A DNA stretch of 64,000 nt from Apteryx mantelli (GCF_036417845.1 NC_089982.1:67159684-67223683); one strand, 5' to 3'; counted from the stretch's first letter, positions 1-15,684 are shown. The notes: generated from the sequence alone by a model not told the origin. Numbers and translations: made by a program.

Positions 1-3000
1 CAAAATGTCTTCACTCTATTGGCTCAATCTGTGCTGTTTTAGGTTCTGTTTTGCTTGGGCCTGCCTTAAGATCTCCTCACAAGGCTTAGATGAATGGGCC
101 ATTAAAAGGAACTACTCTTCTAATGGATAGTTGACAGAGGAAGAGACTACCAAGTATTTTACTGCTTCATCAATAGTTAGAGCAGGGGTCCTGAAGATTT
201 TTTCACCTCTATAAAATCAGTTATTTTGGTCTATTTACCCAACATGTATACATTACTTGGGTGCATATGCAATGTTTCTGCTCGCTTTCCTAACTTTTGC
301 TTTAGCACCTGCTTCCTCCACTTCTGCACTTCAGAGAAGTTGCAGAGTTCAAGAACTTAAATATTAGCAAAACTATGTATTCTATGGAAGTATCAGAGGA
401 TCTGAAGATATTCACCTAAGAAACATTATATGTCTTACTGTGCAACCTCCTCTAGGGAATAGTCTTCCTCCACCTCCTCTTCCGGGACCACTTCAGGAGA
501 TGAATCAACTCATAACTTGTCTGACATCCCTAATTATTACATAGTGTTATCATTCAAGGATGCTGCCAGATACAGAAGAGGGTGTAGTCTCCGCATAAAC
601 ATGCCTTCCTGCTCTCAAATCAAAGACCTTGCTTTAATTAGAGTCATCTAATTGATTCAGGTCCAAATGAAGCTTCACAGGCAAGGGCAAATCCAGATGA
701 GACATCATAAATAAGCAATACAAATTGCTCATTCATCCTATAATTATTAGATGTTTTCAAAACAAGCCTTGCAAAGAGGCTGAGGTCCCCTATTGTTTTT
801 ATCAGGAAGGGAAGAAAAATCTTCTTTAATCACCTTATTTTGAAATATATTTACATAGAAGATGATTAAATGAATAAATGCAATAATCTAAAGGGTTTAG
901 AAAGCAATTAAGACAAATTTACAAATCATTTAGAACAGCTACAGCTATCAGAATGATGGGCAATCGAATCTTTCCCCTTGAAACACTCCTGGCAATATCT
1001 GCATTAGCTCTAGCGCACAGTACACTATTTTTCTGCAAGTCTTTTCAGGCATCTTCTGAAAAAAATATTGAGATAGCAACCAAACAACAGAATTGGACAT
1101 GAATTTAGGGAATTAGGAATTAATGCAACTTCCAGCAGCAACTCTGCCAGCTGAACCCATACAGAGGTAGAATCATTCCCCCCTCTAGCTTTGATGATTT
1201 CAGACAGCGAGGGGCTTTTATTACTTAAAGCGAGTCTGCTTTTTCCAGCTATATTAGTTGGTCTGATAAAATATATTAATTTCTCCCTATAAATACTTCC
1301 TTATAGATTATCATGGACTATATCAAAACTACTACTAAAACAACTGATTATGATAGACTTGTACACTAAAGAGTTGTTCTAGAACAAACTGCAAAGAAGG
1401 ATTAAACCTGTATTTCTGAAGTGCCAATAATAGGGCCACATCATTTGAGACCGCACAAATGAAGACAACAAGGATTTACAGCAGATGAAGTTGTTAGTAA
1501 GTGATGTACTTTTCCCCAAAGTGCTTTTGGTATGAACTCCTGTTGCAGATCAATGCATGGGGCAAGATTACTGACTCCAGCTGACCCATGCATTTTCGTA
1601 TCAGAGGGTTTCAATCCATAATGGCTAGGTCAATAAAGGAAGTTTAACAAGTTCTCCTGCAGATCATTAAACGGAAGACGTTGGCATTTGAAGTGTGCCT
1701 CTGGAAACGAAAAAAATTGCTTAGAGGCTCCCAGAAATAAATGTTTACTTAAGATGAAGACAAATGGGAATTCAACTGCAGTTCTTTCACAGTTAGAGAA
1801 CAATGAAACCCGTAAATATTTTCCACTCATTTAATTTAAAAATAAATCCACCTATTCTGTGTTCTCATTATTTTCTGTATTTGCTTTCAGTCCTTACTAT
1901 TGCAAGCAATTTGACTAGTACTCAGTACTCAGAAGTACTCAGAAACTGACTTTTAAGAAACTACTATAGAGACACCACTTTGAACTTACAGCAGTAAATA
2001 TACACACTGAAAGCATATTGGACAAGTGTAATTTAAACAAGCAGAGGGAAAAAAAAAAGGAAAAAAACTGTTCTGTGTAGTCCCAATATATATGTAATAA
2101 AATTAAGGTACAGAGCTGGCTTCTTAAGGCCCATATTATTCACTCCAGTCACGCTTCCTCCCAACTCTAAGTCTCCTCAGTAGCACACTGTTCTACCTCC
2201 CTTTCCCAAAGAAGATTCCTGAAATCAAACTTTGCAGAATATTTCCTTTTTTTCCTCCTTGTTTCATAAAAAGCAGTAGATCTCATGGTTTCTTCATCTT
2301 AAATGGCTTCTTCTACTCAAAGAGAAAAATGCTTGTCGTCTTCTGTGGTTGGACTCTCTCAATTTTAATCATTCCAGATCTAGTCCTAACTTGGTCAAAC
2401 AACTGAACAGATCCACTATTAGTTAATACAGACCAGCCAAGAAGGCATGGCGGTATTCCTTTAGCACAGTATCACAAATGGTCAGAAATGGGAAAGCGCA
2501 GGTTTAATCAGAAACGTTAAGTAACAAATAAGGTTCAGTTGAAAGAGCAATGAGGTAAAGGGAAAAGACTGATATCAAAACTCTTGCAAGGTTTCTGTCC
2601 TGTGGTACAAAGTTAAAGTTTGACCTACAGAAAGTAATGAATGAGCCACCCAGAACACCAAAATAGTTTTAGTGCTTCATGTAATAAAACACGTGAATTA
2701 TCTAATAATCAGAAAGCAGTACTACCAAACTTCTGGGACTTTCTTCCCACACACATTTTCTTCTTTTCCTCTGTGAATTTTATCTGGCCATTTTTCTGCA
2801 TTTTCTGGATGTTAGGTAACTCCTCCTCCAACTGGGCCACCAAGTACCCAGAAATTCTTGATAAATGGCCACTCTGCATATACAAACCAACTCTAAATTC
2901 ATGCACAGCAACTGCTGTAGACAAGGTGAGTCAGACCTACTAGGCATATGCTGCACACAAGCTGTGCACCTGCAGCAAGCCCATCACGAGCAGGATGTGA

Positions 3001-6000
3001 AAGGGAAATGAAAAATGAAGGATTTATTTATTCAGTACATGCAGTAAGCAGGTCAGAGTCTGACAATTTTTCATCCTGAGGCAGTAAAAATAATCATGCC
3101 TTTCACCAAAATCTGCACCAGTCTGCTGGAAGCACACATCAGGCCCACATATGTTCCAGATGTGCTCACAACAGTAGAAGCATGTGCCTACATGCTTTCA
3201 TCCCACCTGAGGAAGAAATTCCTGACTGGGACCCAGATTTTCAGAGGCACCTACCTGCTGCACAGAACCTCCAGCAGTCACACAAAACATCCTGTTAGTC
3301 CTGGTGAACCCTGAAATAACTAGAACCAATCTAGATTTACTTCATCCAACAAAACTTGAATATTACTTTTTTCCACATATTCTTTATGTGCTCATTAGAA
3401 TTATATTAAAAAGAAAGTTCAGATTGTTCTTTCACCAAAAACAGTTCTACTTGATATAAAGTTATGAAGACGTGGATACCTAAACAAGGTACTGTAAGGT
3501 CAGTCAGGGTGTGGATATATGGCACGTTAGGCATTCCACAAAAATTGCCCTTGAGCATGTCCTTGTCACACGGTGCCAGTGGGCTGACTCCACTCTCACT
3601 GCAGGGTAGCTACCTCACGGGTGCTACCAAATGAGAGTGTGCTGGCAGTCACCAGCCAGCATTAGAAGTCAGATTCTTATAAATCCAAACCCGTCCACTA
3701 CTATGTAGTGGCTTGTTTGTGGACCTATATACAATGTTCCTGACTGGAAAATGAATTTAGGCATTTAGCTTTCAGATTGGCACAAAGCAGGACTATGTCA
3801 GAAAAGAAATCCTAGACAAAGACACAGCACAGGCTTCCTTAAACACAGCCCCACGTGCCCATGTGAACTTCTTGAGCTACCCAGTGCTAAGTTAATAACA
3901 GAGAGCCTTATTAGCATGCAGAAAGAGTAGAGGTATTGGGAGACACCAAAAAGGTAAACCCCATTTTAGTTCACATTCTTCTGGGTAGTTAAGAAACTTC
4001 ACCTAGGAGGGAAAAAAAAAAAAGGAGGTATTACATATTTGGCACTACATTGGTATTACCAGCATTTGACAGCAACACTTTGAAAATAAACCTTTCATTA
4101 TGTCCACACATGATTTACAGATATACTCCTTCAAATAGAAATACTGTACTGTTAATTCTAAGATAAATCCTTTAGTTCAGATCTGATTTACAGTGCATTT
4201 CCTTCAAATAAAGACGACACATATTTCCATTTGCTTTCTGCCAGAATCTTTATTTTTAGATACAGAACAAATTTATACTCCTACCACTCCTATATAGCAA
4301 AAAGTGCACCTTAGCAAGCACTGACACATTCCATTACATAAATAAATCCTGCAAAATTGCTGACAAAATTATATCACCCTTGATAAGAACAGAATGCGTT
4401 TGGACCTCCTACTTGATGGGAGTGTGCTAAAGAAAACGGCTTAACTTTTTGTCATTTTCATATATTGCTCTGATACAGAACAACCTTCAGCCGCCGTTGA
4501 GTTGGGGTTACTTTAGAGCTCTTTCCTAGCTCCCATTTTCTAGGCACAAAGTCTCATGTCATCAACTTTGCCCAATACTGTCTCCACCTATGTGTCTCCC
4601 ATTTCCTCCTACACTTGCCTCCCACTCTTCACACTCTGCCCAAAATTACAGATGACTGTCCCTTTTGGATTCCTTATCCACTCCCAGCTCTGGGCCTTCC
4701 TTTATCCCACCCATACTAGTAAAAACAACCCCTCAGCTGATGTCTACCAGATATTTTCCCTCATCATCAGAGAACTCCTGTTCTGAAAAACATTCCACAG
4801 TTAAGGATTATACATCATTTCATGTTTTCTCCATATCCTGGTACAGTGCTTTGTGTCTGACCTTTGCCTGGCATATGTTTGGCAACATATTTACCATACA
4901 GATAAATATTTTATTAGTTAAAGTGCTAAAATGGTTTTCTTGGTTTGCTTTTCTTTTACTCCAAGTGCCAGAGTTGGTTTTAGTTTTTCAATAAATGCGA
5001 GAACGTTTGCCACACCCACACGCATTGTGCTTTTCCCCTTTCCCACTCCCTATCTCAATATCAACTCTAACAGAATTTCTCCTAATTGAAAAAAGTTTTT
5101 CTATCTCATCTCTGTAATGGCCTGTGTTTTATTATTTTATGAAGTGATGATATGGGGGAGGAAAAAAAAAAATAAAAAAAACAGATGTATTTGAATACAT
5201 ACTGTGAGAGGAACACATTTTCAACTCTTCCTGAAACTGAATAGCTTGTTACCTGAAGTGTGGAAATCAACTGAAAAGAATTTAATTTACTGATTTCACT
5301 CTCCAAAAGGTCCCTGTAGCACATTAATTTCAGAGCGCAGGGGAGATCAGGAAACTCAGAAATACTGTGCATCAGGAATCTGTAATACTCCCTCAACCAA
5401 ACTTCTGGGAAAGAATAAAGTAGGAAAAAGTTTTTCTTCTATTATCTAAATGATTTTGAGTTATTTGAAACTATGAATATTTGTCTGAATATTTACATTA
5501 CTGAACAAATGTTAGGTAGACTCCATCCAAACAGTGAAGCAACTTTGAGCAATGAGTAACAGAAAAAGTGCCTCCCTTACATACTTACTTCAGTAAATGA
5601 CTTAAAGCAAGCCCATAATCCGGTATTGCAAAGAGAAATGAAAAACACTGGGAGGATCACAATATTTGGATGAAAAACTCTTTCACCATAATGTAGATAA
5701 TGTCTGTGTAGGAAGAGAGATTTTGTACTCACTTAAATTTCTCATGGATGTTCTCCCTTATCTATTCTGAGCACTTCTGAGTTATTTTCTGCTTTGACAA
5801 AACAAAACTATTTTTAGAGAATTTCTCAACTCCGGAAAAAAATGTTTTCAAATAACACTTGGAAAGCTTACTAGAACGAACGTTTCCCATTTTATTTAAA
5901 CCCAATAAACTGACAAAACAAGATCCTGGAAATAATTAAATACCCAAAATTCTGGTTGAATAGGAAGTCCTTTGAGAACACAGATGCAGTCTCCCTTACA

Positions 6001-9000
6001 TTAATCATCAGTTCCTTCAAAATCATCTATTATAGAACTGCAAGTGCTAAAAACTAAGCATTAGATTAAGAGCTTTGTCAAGGACAGCATTATACAACTT
6101 TGTCCTTGAGTTCAGATGAGTTAAAATTGGAGAACATGAGAATGTGGATAAAATCAGAACTCAGCTGTACCTGCAATCAAAAGTCAAAGTTAGTTAAGGA
6201 AACTAGTAAGATTGCATACTATTTACTTCTTTTTGCCATATGACATTCTCTGTTTTCTGCAGTGATCTAACTTGAAACAAGAGTGTTGTGTAAGCAGCAA
6301 CACACAGCTCTTCGCAAAATCACGACGGCTTTTTCAAAGCCAGTGCTTGAAATTTTTACAGGCTACTTACGGCAAACACATTCCCTGACATGTCTCAAAA
6401 CAGACCTTCAACTATCATGGAGCTACAGCAGCTTTGTCTGCGCCACATTTTCAGTAGGACTCTAGATGAAGAGAACTGAGATTTTCTAAGAACTTGAGGC
6501 TTTCCCTTTGTAAAACAAGCTAACAAAAAAAAAAAAAAACACGAGCTATGATCTAAAGTGCTAACAACAATGTATGGTGTTTAGGAACATTACTGTAAAT
6601 TACTACAAAGTTTACACTGGTGTAAATAGAGATATTGTTGAAGCACTGATACACAACACTAGTGACTCAAACTGTATTTGGCAAAGACACCAAACTTTTT
6701 TTTTTAAATCTCTGTCTTGGGAGAAGGATCTTCAGCAAATAACTTCAATTGACATCACTTCCAAATGCAGACACCTCAGTGACATAATACCATGGAGTTT
6801 TACTTTATCCCCAAGTCTTGCATACTCTTGTGAATCTCAATTGAGCAGTCAAAAAGGTTGTCATCCCTGTATGCTCATTACCATTCTTAGACTGCAGACA
6901 ACAGAAAAGTTCCTGTGAATGCTTGTGAGCAAAGTCATACAGAGCAGCTTACACTGCTTAGAAAGTGGTATAAGCAACACTGTCTTTGCAAAGGATCAGG
7001 TACAGAGCAGTCACAAATCTCATTCCAGAAGTGATGGTAGCAAACAAGAGTGCAATAATGAAGAGCTTGGAGAGGTAATATAGTTGTCAAAGCAATCGTG
7101 TCCAACCTTGAGTGTTATCCCCCCAAAACAGGTGGGAACAGTGTTATCCCCCCAACATACCAGTGTTACTCTGTGTAGTACCCAGAAGTCTCTTGTTCAA
7201 TTCCCACCTCAGTCCAGTCATACTTACGTTCTGAGAGCTGACATAGCTCACAGTAAACACCCCAGAAATCCCTTTTCAGGATTGTTAGAGCTTTGAATTT
7301 ATTCACCTCCTTGAAATCAGTTTTCAAAACAGGTTTGTCATGAAATCACATGATAAAACCAACACACATCCTTGCTATAAATCCTTATAACTGGATCACA
7401 AATAAAACTACAATGAGTGACACACAAAATAATTTGAGACAAAAAGAGACATTCATTTAACTGCTCCACAAAGTTCCTCTTGTTTTCTACTTTAAGCATC
7501 CTAAGACCAAAATCGCAAGACATCCAGAGGTAAAATAAACTATCATCATAGCTAAGAATAGTCAAATCAGGGCAGGAGTTTGGACCTTGCAGAACATTCA
7601 TCAGGTACTGGTTTTGCCAAAGTCAAGCTGATTCAGTCTGAATTTGCATGTTCTCCTTGAAGCTCTGTGAAAGGAGGCAAGAATAAGTTTCTCATTTAAA
7701 CCTTTCTCTGCTCTTAGCTTACTGCCTTCTTTTAAAATATTGCTGCTTGAATGCAAACAGGCTTCCAAACCAGGGCACAAAGATTGCAGAAAAAGAAGCA
7801 TCTGTCCAGTTTCAAGCTGCGGAAGGAGACTTACTCCGCTAGGTCCAGGAGTGGTGTTCAGTGGTGGTCTAGGAGTGGTGATCCCAGCATGAGAAAGAAT
7901 TAAGAAGAGTGTGGACAGGCTTCTGTTAAAAGCACTTGCACCTGTGTGCAGTGGGTTAGTGACATGCAACTTCTCAGATGATCAAAATACTATATTCAGG
8001 AACAGTTTGAAGTTCCAACAGCTCCCTTGTGATTTCAGGCTGTTGCTAGCACAGCCCGCCCTCTACAAGGCAGAGGACAGAGGATTAGCCATAGCTACAG
8101 CAAAGTCCCACCCATGAACCAGAGCTTAGGACCACATCATGTATGGTGAACAACAAATGAACAGGAACACCACAATCTGAAGGATACAAGCTGTTCATTT
8201 ATAATCAGCTTCACCTTGAACGAGCTGTAACATAACATGGCCTGACAAGAGCAAGCAATGCCACTTCCAGCCAGATGACTGCACTGAAAACTATTCTTCC
8301 TATATACCATACGCATTGTATATACTTTGCATAGTAGGACAGGGACACAATCACAGCAAGTCGAATTAACCTTGCTGATGTTTTCCTGAAAGTGACTCGC
8401 TACAAATCAGACTATCCCATTCTAGGGATTCAAATTCAATTCAGATTACAAATTTAACTCAGTGTTAACTGACCTGCATGTGCTATTGTCACTAGTACGT
8501 ACAGGTTAGCATGTCTGAAGGACATTATGTAATTTAAAAATACATCATTTTTAACACAAGCAGGAAAACTAAAACTGGAAGTTTTGGTCTGTTACAGAGC
8601 CTTAAAACTGAAAGTCTCTAGTTGCAACACAGGGAAAAAGAATAAAAAAACAGTCAATAAAAATTCTGGGGAAATGGAAGGTGTAAATTTCACCTTCATT
8701 CATTCAAAAAAAAACCCCAAACAATAAGCAGCAGGCATGCACTTCTTTTGAATTCTGCCTCCTTTCACTTTGAGACCACCTGAATCCAACATGCCAATGG
8801 GGACTTTGGCACAGCTTCACTTAGATAAGAGAGACTGACACCCTTTGCAGTCAGGCTTCTTGATGGGTTTTGTTCTACAAAATATGTAATGGGTGCTTTC
8901 ATTCAATGGCTCCAAAATGTTCTAAGCACATTTTTCTTGGATTGATTTACTACCCTTTTTTGACTCTTACCAACTGTAAAGATTTGCTGCTTTCTGCTCA

Positions 9001-12000
9001 TGTTAATGTTCTGAACTGAAGCAGATGAGGATGTTGATTGACATCATCTAAGCTTTTGCTGTCATAGCCTATAAGTATCAAGCTAAGAGGGTGGAGCAGA
9101 GGCAAAGACTCTTCCCTCTGTGGAAGATCTCCTTTGACCAGGACTTTAGAACCAAGGAATGATCCCGTGTCAGTCTTGCTGGGTTCAGGACAGGGTGGTA
9201 CAGGACTTTGGCAAGAGGTGAGATTGTGCCAGTAAAATGTCAATACACTCAACCATGACAGATAAGGTTGTTTCTTCATTCAGGATTGAATGATCAAGCT
9301 TCAGATCAAGGAATTATCAGCAATTGAGAAAGATAAAGTGTATTAGGGAGGCAGGGGGAAAAAAAAAAGAAACAGTAAACCTCTTCACTCACATCCAGCT
9401 GCAATTTGTTCAAAATCCCTTACGCTTTGGTCCTCTCAGTGTAGCTCCTCCCTGAAAACCAACTCAAGCCAACTCTCTTAACAATGTTATTCCTCCTGAG
9501 CTAGATATCAGTTCCCTTGATTGAAATCAGGTCCTACTTTCTCTCAACCTTCAGTAACTTCTCCAAAATGTAGACTTCATCTCTATAAGAGGATATCACA
9601 TCAGGTATTCCACATGTGATCATTTAAATACTCCTGACAACTACAGTGATTCTTTAAATGGAAAAATATTCATTCTATTTTTTTAAAAATTATTTTAACA
9701 TTTTCGTGGTTAGAAAAAGAAAGAAAACAAGATACCATGTAATAAGCTGCATATTTGTGGATCACCGGCAAAAGTCCTTGAACATAAATCCTTGATGATG
9801 ACTTCTCAGGTGTCAGGCAACTACTTTTTTTTTTTTTCTTCTTTCAGTTCTTAGGCTAGCTTTAGAACAACTAGCCAGTCACTCTTTCTGAATACAGTGG
9901 AACATTCCCTCAGCAAGAAGAACAGAGCATTAATGTGGATGAGGGAGAACCAGGAGCAATTCAGTTTATCAGCAAGACAAACATCTTTTCCATATATCAA
10001 CATATTTTTAGTTTCTAAAGCATGTCACAGGAGGGTTATCAAAAACTGTTGCAGGTGCAAAGACAAGCAAATCAGGTCCTAATATGCAGGAGCAACAAAT
10101 CAACTTTGAATCTCTATGATAAGCATTAAAGAAGAGACATTGCTGTTTTAGGCAGACATTTTAAAGACATGCAGGTATGCCTGTACCTTGACCCTGGCCT
10201 GGATGTAGTGCTTGCAGAGGAGCACAGACCCTGTGTGAAATAACTGGCAAGTGCGGGCCTAGTGACACAGATTTCAGGTTAGCAGCTGTTTTTATCAGAA
10301 GGCAGAGACCAACTGCAGGCCTTATCTACTAAGCAGGGAGCTTCAGCTTAGAAAGTAGAAGTGAAATGTGTAAATAGGAACTGAAAGCCTTAGTCACTTG
10401 TTACCTGTAAGGCAATGTTTTAGGAACATCCATCTTTTTTTAATTCCAAGTGATGCACTTGCTTCTACTGTTTTATGTATTTTCTCAGGTTTTTATGTAT
10501 TTTTACTGTAGTCTGGACACTGATACACAGTATGAGGATTTTTTTCCTCCATGTATTTTAGGTCACGATATCACTGACTCAGCACAACCACAAAATCTCC
10601 AATCTCTGTCAGAAATTCTTGAGAGAAAACAGATCAAGAAATAGGTCAGACCTAGTAAAACCAAAATAACCTACTACGATTGCCATAAAGATAGTGGGAA
10701 TTTAAGGGCAAATTCTGCTTTCAATTACAGCCAGGAATCTCCATAGATATTTTATAGGGATAATCAAAGGTGGAATTTGGCTTAGAGAAAGCTGCTTTTA
10801 AGCTGCATTCAAACATAAAGATAATACATATATATCAGAAAAATCAAAAAACCCCTAAACTCTGGACTGATATTTTATTTTTAGTCAGTCACAATGATCT
10901 CACCAGAGGCATCGCAAACAAGCTTTACATCCAGATCTTGTTTCTTTCAGTGTCGTTTCATGCTCTCTTTAGCCTGAGTGCCACCCTTTCAATCTTCCAC
11001 AACCACCTGGCTACATCCATCCCCCTTGATTAGGTAGGAAATAAAGGCAACACAGCAGCAACAACATTGCCAACCTTAAAGCCAGCCAGTACATCAAGAG
11101 AAGCCAATTTCATTTTAAAACAAAGCTGATTCCGCTCATTCACACTTACACTCTCATACCAATATACTCACAAGCACCAGGATGCATGGGTACAAGTAGT
11201 CTGTGCAACATTCAGGCACCAAGACTCTTGAATTCAGGAGGTCTTTAAGAGACACCAGCTATTGAGTTCTTATGACTCCTGGGTTCATCTTAGGTTGGCA
11301 GCCATGTACGGATTTTGGATAGGTTTTTTTGTACCTTTTAGGAGCTGTCCATGATCAGTTTTCTCCATCCTGCTCTGGCTCTGAAAATCAAAATTTGCTC
11401 GTTTGCTCAGGTCTTTTGCCTCCTGAGCTGATGTCCTGCATACCTGCATGTAGATGCAAGCTAGGATTTTGATGACCTGCTAATCTAGGTGATATCAGCG
11501 CATGCCATTCTTATAGCCCTTCTGCTGCTGTTTGTTCCTTCTGGTACCTCCACACCCAGACATTCCCATTCATACCAATCTTAACACTTCCATTACAATT
11601 CTCCAAAATGTCAGTAATCACTAATCATGAAAAAGAACTAAGAAAATGATAACCCTCTGCAGAACAAAGCAGAGAAATTGTTTCATTGCACAGAAGAACT
11701 GCACAGTGTTTGAAGGCAAGAAGTGAACAAACTACATTTAGCCAACAGTTTGTCTTCTGATAATAGTGTCTTTAATAGTCTTCTATTAAGACTGTTGCAT
11801 GTCTTGGTATCTCTCTCAAATCATTACTATACATTGAAACATGCTCTAGAAAACAGACCAATTTAAAAGAAATGTATTTCTAGGTACCACAATAACAGCA
11901 CTAAAAAAAAAAAAAAACAAAAAAACCCCCGAACTCTGACCTGCCTTACTCACTAGTTCATATTCTAACGTAATTTTTAAAATAAAATAATTAGAAATCA

Positions 12001-15000
12001 GCACAAACATTATGCTATTTTTCATGCAGCTGATCAAAATAACACCTCAAAATTAATACACACTGTCTGGAAACCACAGCGCCCTGTGATGCCTTCCATC
12101 TTACTTCTGCTTTCCAATATTCTAAACACTAGCTAAGTAGTGGGAGCGCTGAGCTCCATATAGTTGACTGCAAGGGAGGGGACATTGCAAACATGTATTT
12201 CTAAAAGAGAAAACAAAAAACTTGATCCATTTGCTTCTAGTCTAGTAGGTCTCCACTACAGAGGGAATATAGTTAATTCAGCATATAGAGAAATAAAGTT
12301 TATTGTTCTTAAGATTATTGCAACATTTTAAAGCACTGCTCTTTGTGCTATCCTAAGGAAACCATGCATTACCTCAATGGTCTATTAAAAAAAAAAAAAA
12401 AAGGCAACCAGATGAACAAATTCCTTACCTTTGGCCCTACATTTCTTATCTGTAGTGGTTGACAAGGTAAGAGAATGATTTTCAGTGCATCTTAGGACAA
12501 GTCTGTATCTTAATTACAGAATTTATGAGTTGTCTTGGGAATGACTGGGAACAAAATCAGTCTCTGAAGACTCTTTAATAACTCATTTAAGTTAAAAAAG
12601 TACAGGGAAAAATGGTTGTGCCTGTAAGAATCTGTATAAGTATCACTACAGAGAGAGAGGGTGTTTTTTTCAAATCTTATTTTCTGGTCAGTTTAGAAGA
12701 CCTTGAACCTCACTTTCCCTGGTGAGGGCTAGCACATGCCCCAATCTCCAGGCTGTAGAATCAAACACTTTTTAGCCAAGTGAAAAAATAATTTGTTTGT
12801 TCAAAGTGGAACAGCTTCAATGATTAAGAGAATTGCAACACATATCTAACATGCAACAGCTCTACCTGGGTGGGACAACTCCTGCTGTATGACAATCAGA
12901 TTACAGGTCTGAAATTAGGGTCTTTCATTTCCTATACTAGGGCATAAGAGTTTTTCCCTTTACCTTTTAAAAGAATAGACTCACACTAGGAGGTAGGGCT
13001 GATAAGATACTTTACTTGACCCACTAGGTTAAGCATGGGAACTGCATAAAACCACCCAAGATATCTGATTCACTGTGGCAAACGTGATTACTACTTTTGT
13101 CACAGAGCTGCAGGCAGAGCCATAAAAAAGGCAGCTAGGAGCAGTAGCTGTGTAATACCCCCTGGGAAAAAATGCTGAAACACCCACATTTACAACCCTT
13201 TAGAACTTACTTCAACTCTGGACTTTGCTAGCAACAATGGTCTCCAGACTGTTTTGTTATCAGCTCAACAAGCAACAGTACCACAAACAGATCACAGCAT
13301 GCCCACACTGGGAAGCAAAGCAGTACTAACAGGTGAGGGACTGAGGCAGAAACTAAGTGATGTGGCAAGTTTGCAAGCCACGGAGAACAGGCAGAAAAGG
13401 CATGGTCAGGAAAAGGGATCACACAAGGTAAATAGTAGAAAATAAAAGAAAAACAGCTCAACTTCTTTATAAAGCTAGAAATACCACATACAAAAAGAGG
13501 CAGATATTAAAAAAAGAGGCAGCAGTAGTGGCTTGATAGACCCAAAGGTTAGTAGTACAAAGAGTGGACTGTGAGCACATTTGCTGAGAATATAAAAGTA
13601 CTTTTAACTACAAAAGGAAGAATGAGAACTCATTTATAGCAGAGAAAGGTTGAATGAACAAAAGGCCTTCAATTGGTGTAAAAATGAAGGAAGAAAACAA
13701 GATCAAAGTGGCAAGTGAGATCACTGGGTCCAGAAAGCACTAAAATCCTCAAAAACTTCTCAGGATCAAGTATTTATCATCCTTTCAAAAACAGATGCAT
13801 AAGCAAGTTACCGAAATTTACAATGACAGAAATTTGGTAGCAAAGTAAAAATAATTAAAGCTTGACAGAAGGAATCAGCAATGCATTGAAAAGTACTTAT
13901 CTAAACTGATGCATTTGTATTGTGTCACTGGGAAAAGGAGAAACTGCATATGTACTTAATGAAGCCTGAAACAAAACTCCTGCTCACTCAAGTATGTCCA
14001 AGACAGGGCCAGAAAGGTGCAAAGAACAACCATAAGGAGCTTCCTGAAGGGCATGCCACTGTGGCATGGAACACAGCTGCTATCACCATAAATTCAGAAG
14101 CAATTACAGGCAGGACAGATCGCAACATTTCCATATACCTATGGACTAAAATTACTTAGCAGACAGCACAGCAAAATATTGTTTCCAAGCACTCAAGTGT
14201 GGCAATTTTTAAAGTTAGATTAGTGGCAAAAGCTTCCTGGAAGAACACAAGGCCAGGCTTAAGCTGAGTTGGTTCTGTAATAGCAGCAATCGCTCAGCAA
14301 GAATAACCACTTTACACAGAAAATCCACAGCACTTTTGAGGGGGCATTTCTGCCTTTCCTGTCCTACAGCTTTCTTGTGGCCTTCAACCATCAGCATCTG
14401 TTAGACAAGAGTACTGAATAGCCAGCAACTTTCAAGGAGGCTGGTAAGAAAGGGGAAAAATAAGAAGTCTCTCTCAAACCAAACAGGTGGGGGGTTTTTT
14501 TGGTTTTTGTTTTGTTTTGTTTTTTTATAAAGGTCTCTCCCAAGAAACAGTCCAAAAAAAGTCAACTTTTTTAAAAAGTTTCTTAAAAATGGCATATTTC
14601 AAAACAAGAACAAAAGGATGAGTATAGTATTTGATCTTTGCAATGCTACATAGCAATTTCAGAAGAGTATTTATTTTTGAAGTGTACAATGGAGCATGAG
14701 TGTAAAACCTGGTTTCTTCTTCACAAATACAAGGTTCACTCGCTGTCCAGAAGGAAGATCATGCATTTAGCAGCTTTGTTCATTCAAAGAGCTGAGGTAC
14801 AGTTAACACTTGGCCAGCTAATAGGCAAGAGAAAAACATTTTAGGTTTCTAAACACAGTTTCCAGCTTTTACTGGACAAAACATAAGTTAGTAAGGAACA
14901 CAAATACACTGAAGCCTATGGGAGAATACAGTGCCACATCAGAATAGAAAAATACACTCTGTTGTAACTTTTCATTACAAAAATATCAGAGAGACAGACT

Positions 15001-15684
15001 TTCAAGAATAATCTCACAGAAACATAGGCAGGTTGAGACACACACACATATTTGACAAAACTTACACACAAAAACGTTGCACAGAGGACCAAAGACCTTC
15101 ACAGGTTGAACAAACATTATGTTACTGTGAACACAAATGTAACCAAAAATAGTTTTAGAAGTATGTATTTAAGTAACAATTGCTAAATTTTGGTGTCTAA
15201 CTAGTCTTATGCTGATCTGCAGGCTTGTTGTTGGCAATACACACACTTAAATTTTGGCTCTACAGGTAGTTTCTGCACTCATTCATTAGAATACAAAGTC
15301 TGAGAGGGAAATAATTTGGTCCTTAAAACATGGGATATTGTTGTTAAAAGTTCATTTTATCTTAAGATCAGTATTAAGGACTAAACAGGTTGGCTATGAA
15401 AATTTCTTTTGTTATTTCCTTTTATCCCCACCTACACAAAATTGCAAATGCAGAAGCTCTGGAAGAAACCACATCAGTTAATGTGCCCTCCCCCCCCCCC
15501 CCCAAAAAAAAAAAGTACAACAAACATACTGTAGAACACAGATGGTCTTAGCTGAGGAGCCATACAGTATTCTGACACACACACACACATCACATTAATA
15601 TTGCTGAGTATGTACAGCATACACCATCTAAGCGGCCTGAAGTTAGATTTCAGCTTTGTCCCTTTACCGGTATCAAAGCCTATG
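1..15684. other. AT-rich intergenic flank downstream of ANAPC4; no gene supported
   Basis: I read this stretch on both strands for exons, known protein motifs and repeats and found none that hold up. The open frames here are short (the longest is about 122 codons, 7601-7969 minus), show no family motif, and lack splice or codon evidence. It contains ordinary simple-sequence runs, for example poly-A or poly-T near 6523, 9827, 11902 and 12388, and a run of 14 C followed by 11 A at 15490-15514. The part next to 15685 must hold the ANAPC4 3' UTR. SLC34A2, the next gene in human, is not visible, so its 5' end probably lies left of the window. Confidence 0.6.
14670..15684 (-). other. ANAPC4: probable ANAPC4 3' UTR, end uncertain
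   Basis: This is the sequence directly downstream of the ANAPC4 stop codon in transcript sense. The first canonical AATAAA I see on the minus strand is at 14670-14675. Weaker GATAAA variants occur at 15421-15426 and 15357-15362. The true cleavage site could therefore be much nearer the stop. The segment also holds a CA repeat (about 15576-15589) and a C14A11 run (15490-15514). Only the position next to the stop codon and the poly(A) hexamers support the call. Confidence 0.35.

Noticed and set aside
450-530. Acidic, exon-like open stretch on the minus strand (VPEEEVEED-type) ending in a stop
   Set aside because: It has no convincing acceptor with a pyrimidine tract, no resemblance to SLC34A2 or any family I know, and no partner exons nearby.
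7114-7160. 'gtgttatccccccaa' occurring twice 27 bp apart
   Set aside because: Too short to separate from local slippage, and no wider repeat structure is seen.
7601-7969. 122-codon open frame on minus, the longest in the left flank
   Set aside because: No family motif and no splice context. It includes a local duplicated 'aggagtggtg' and looks like chance.
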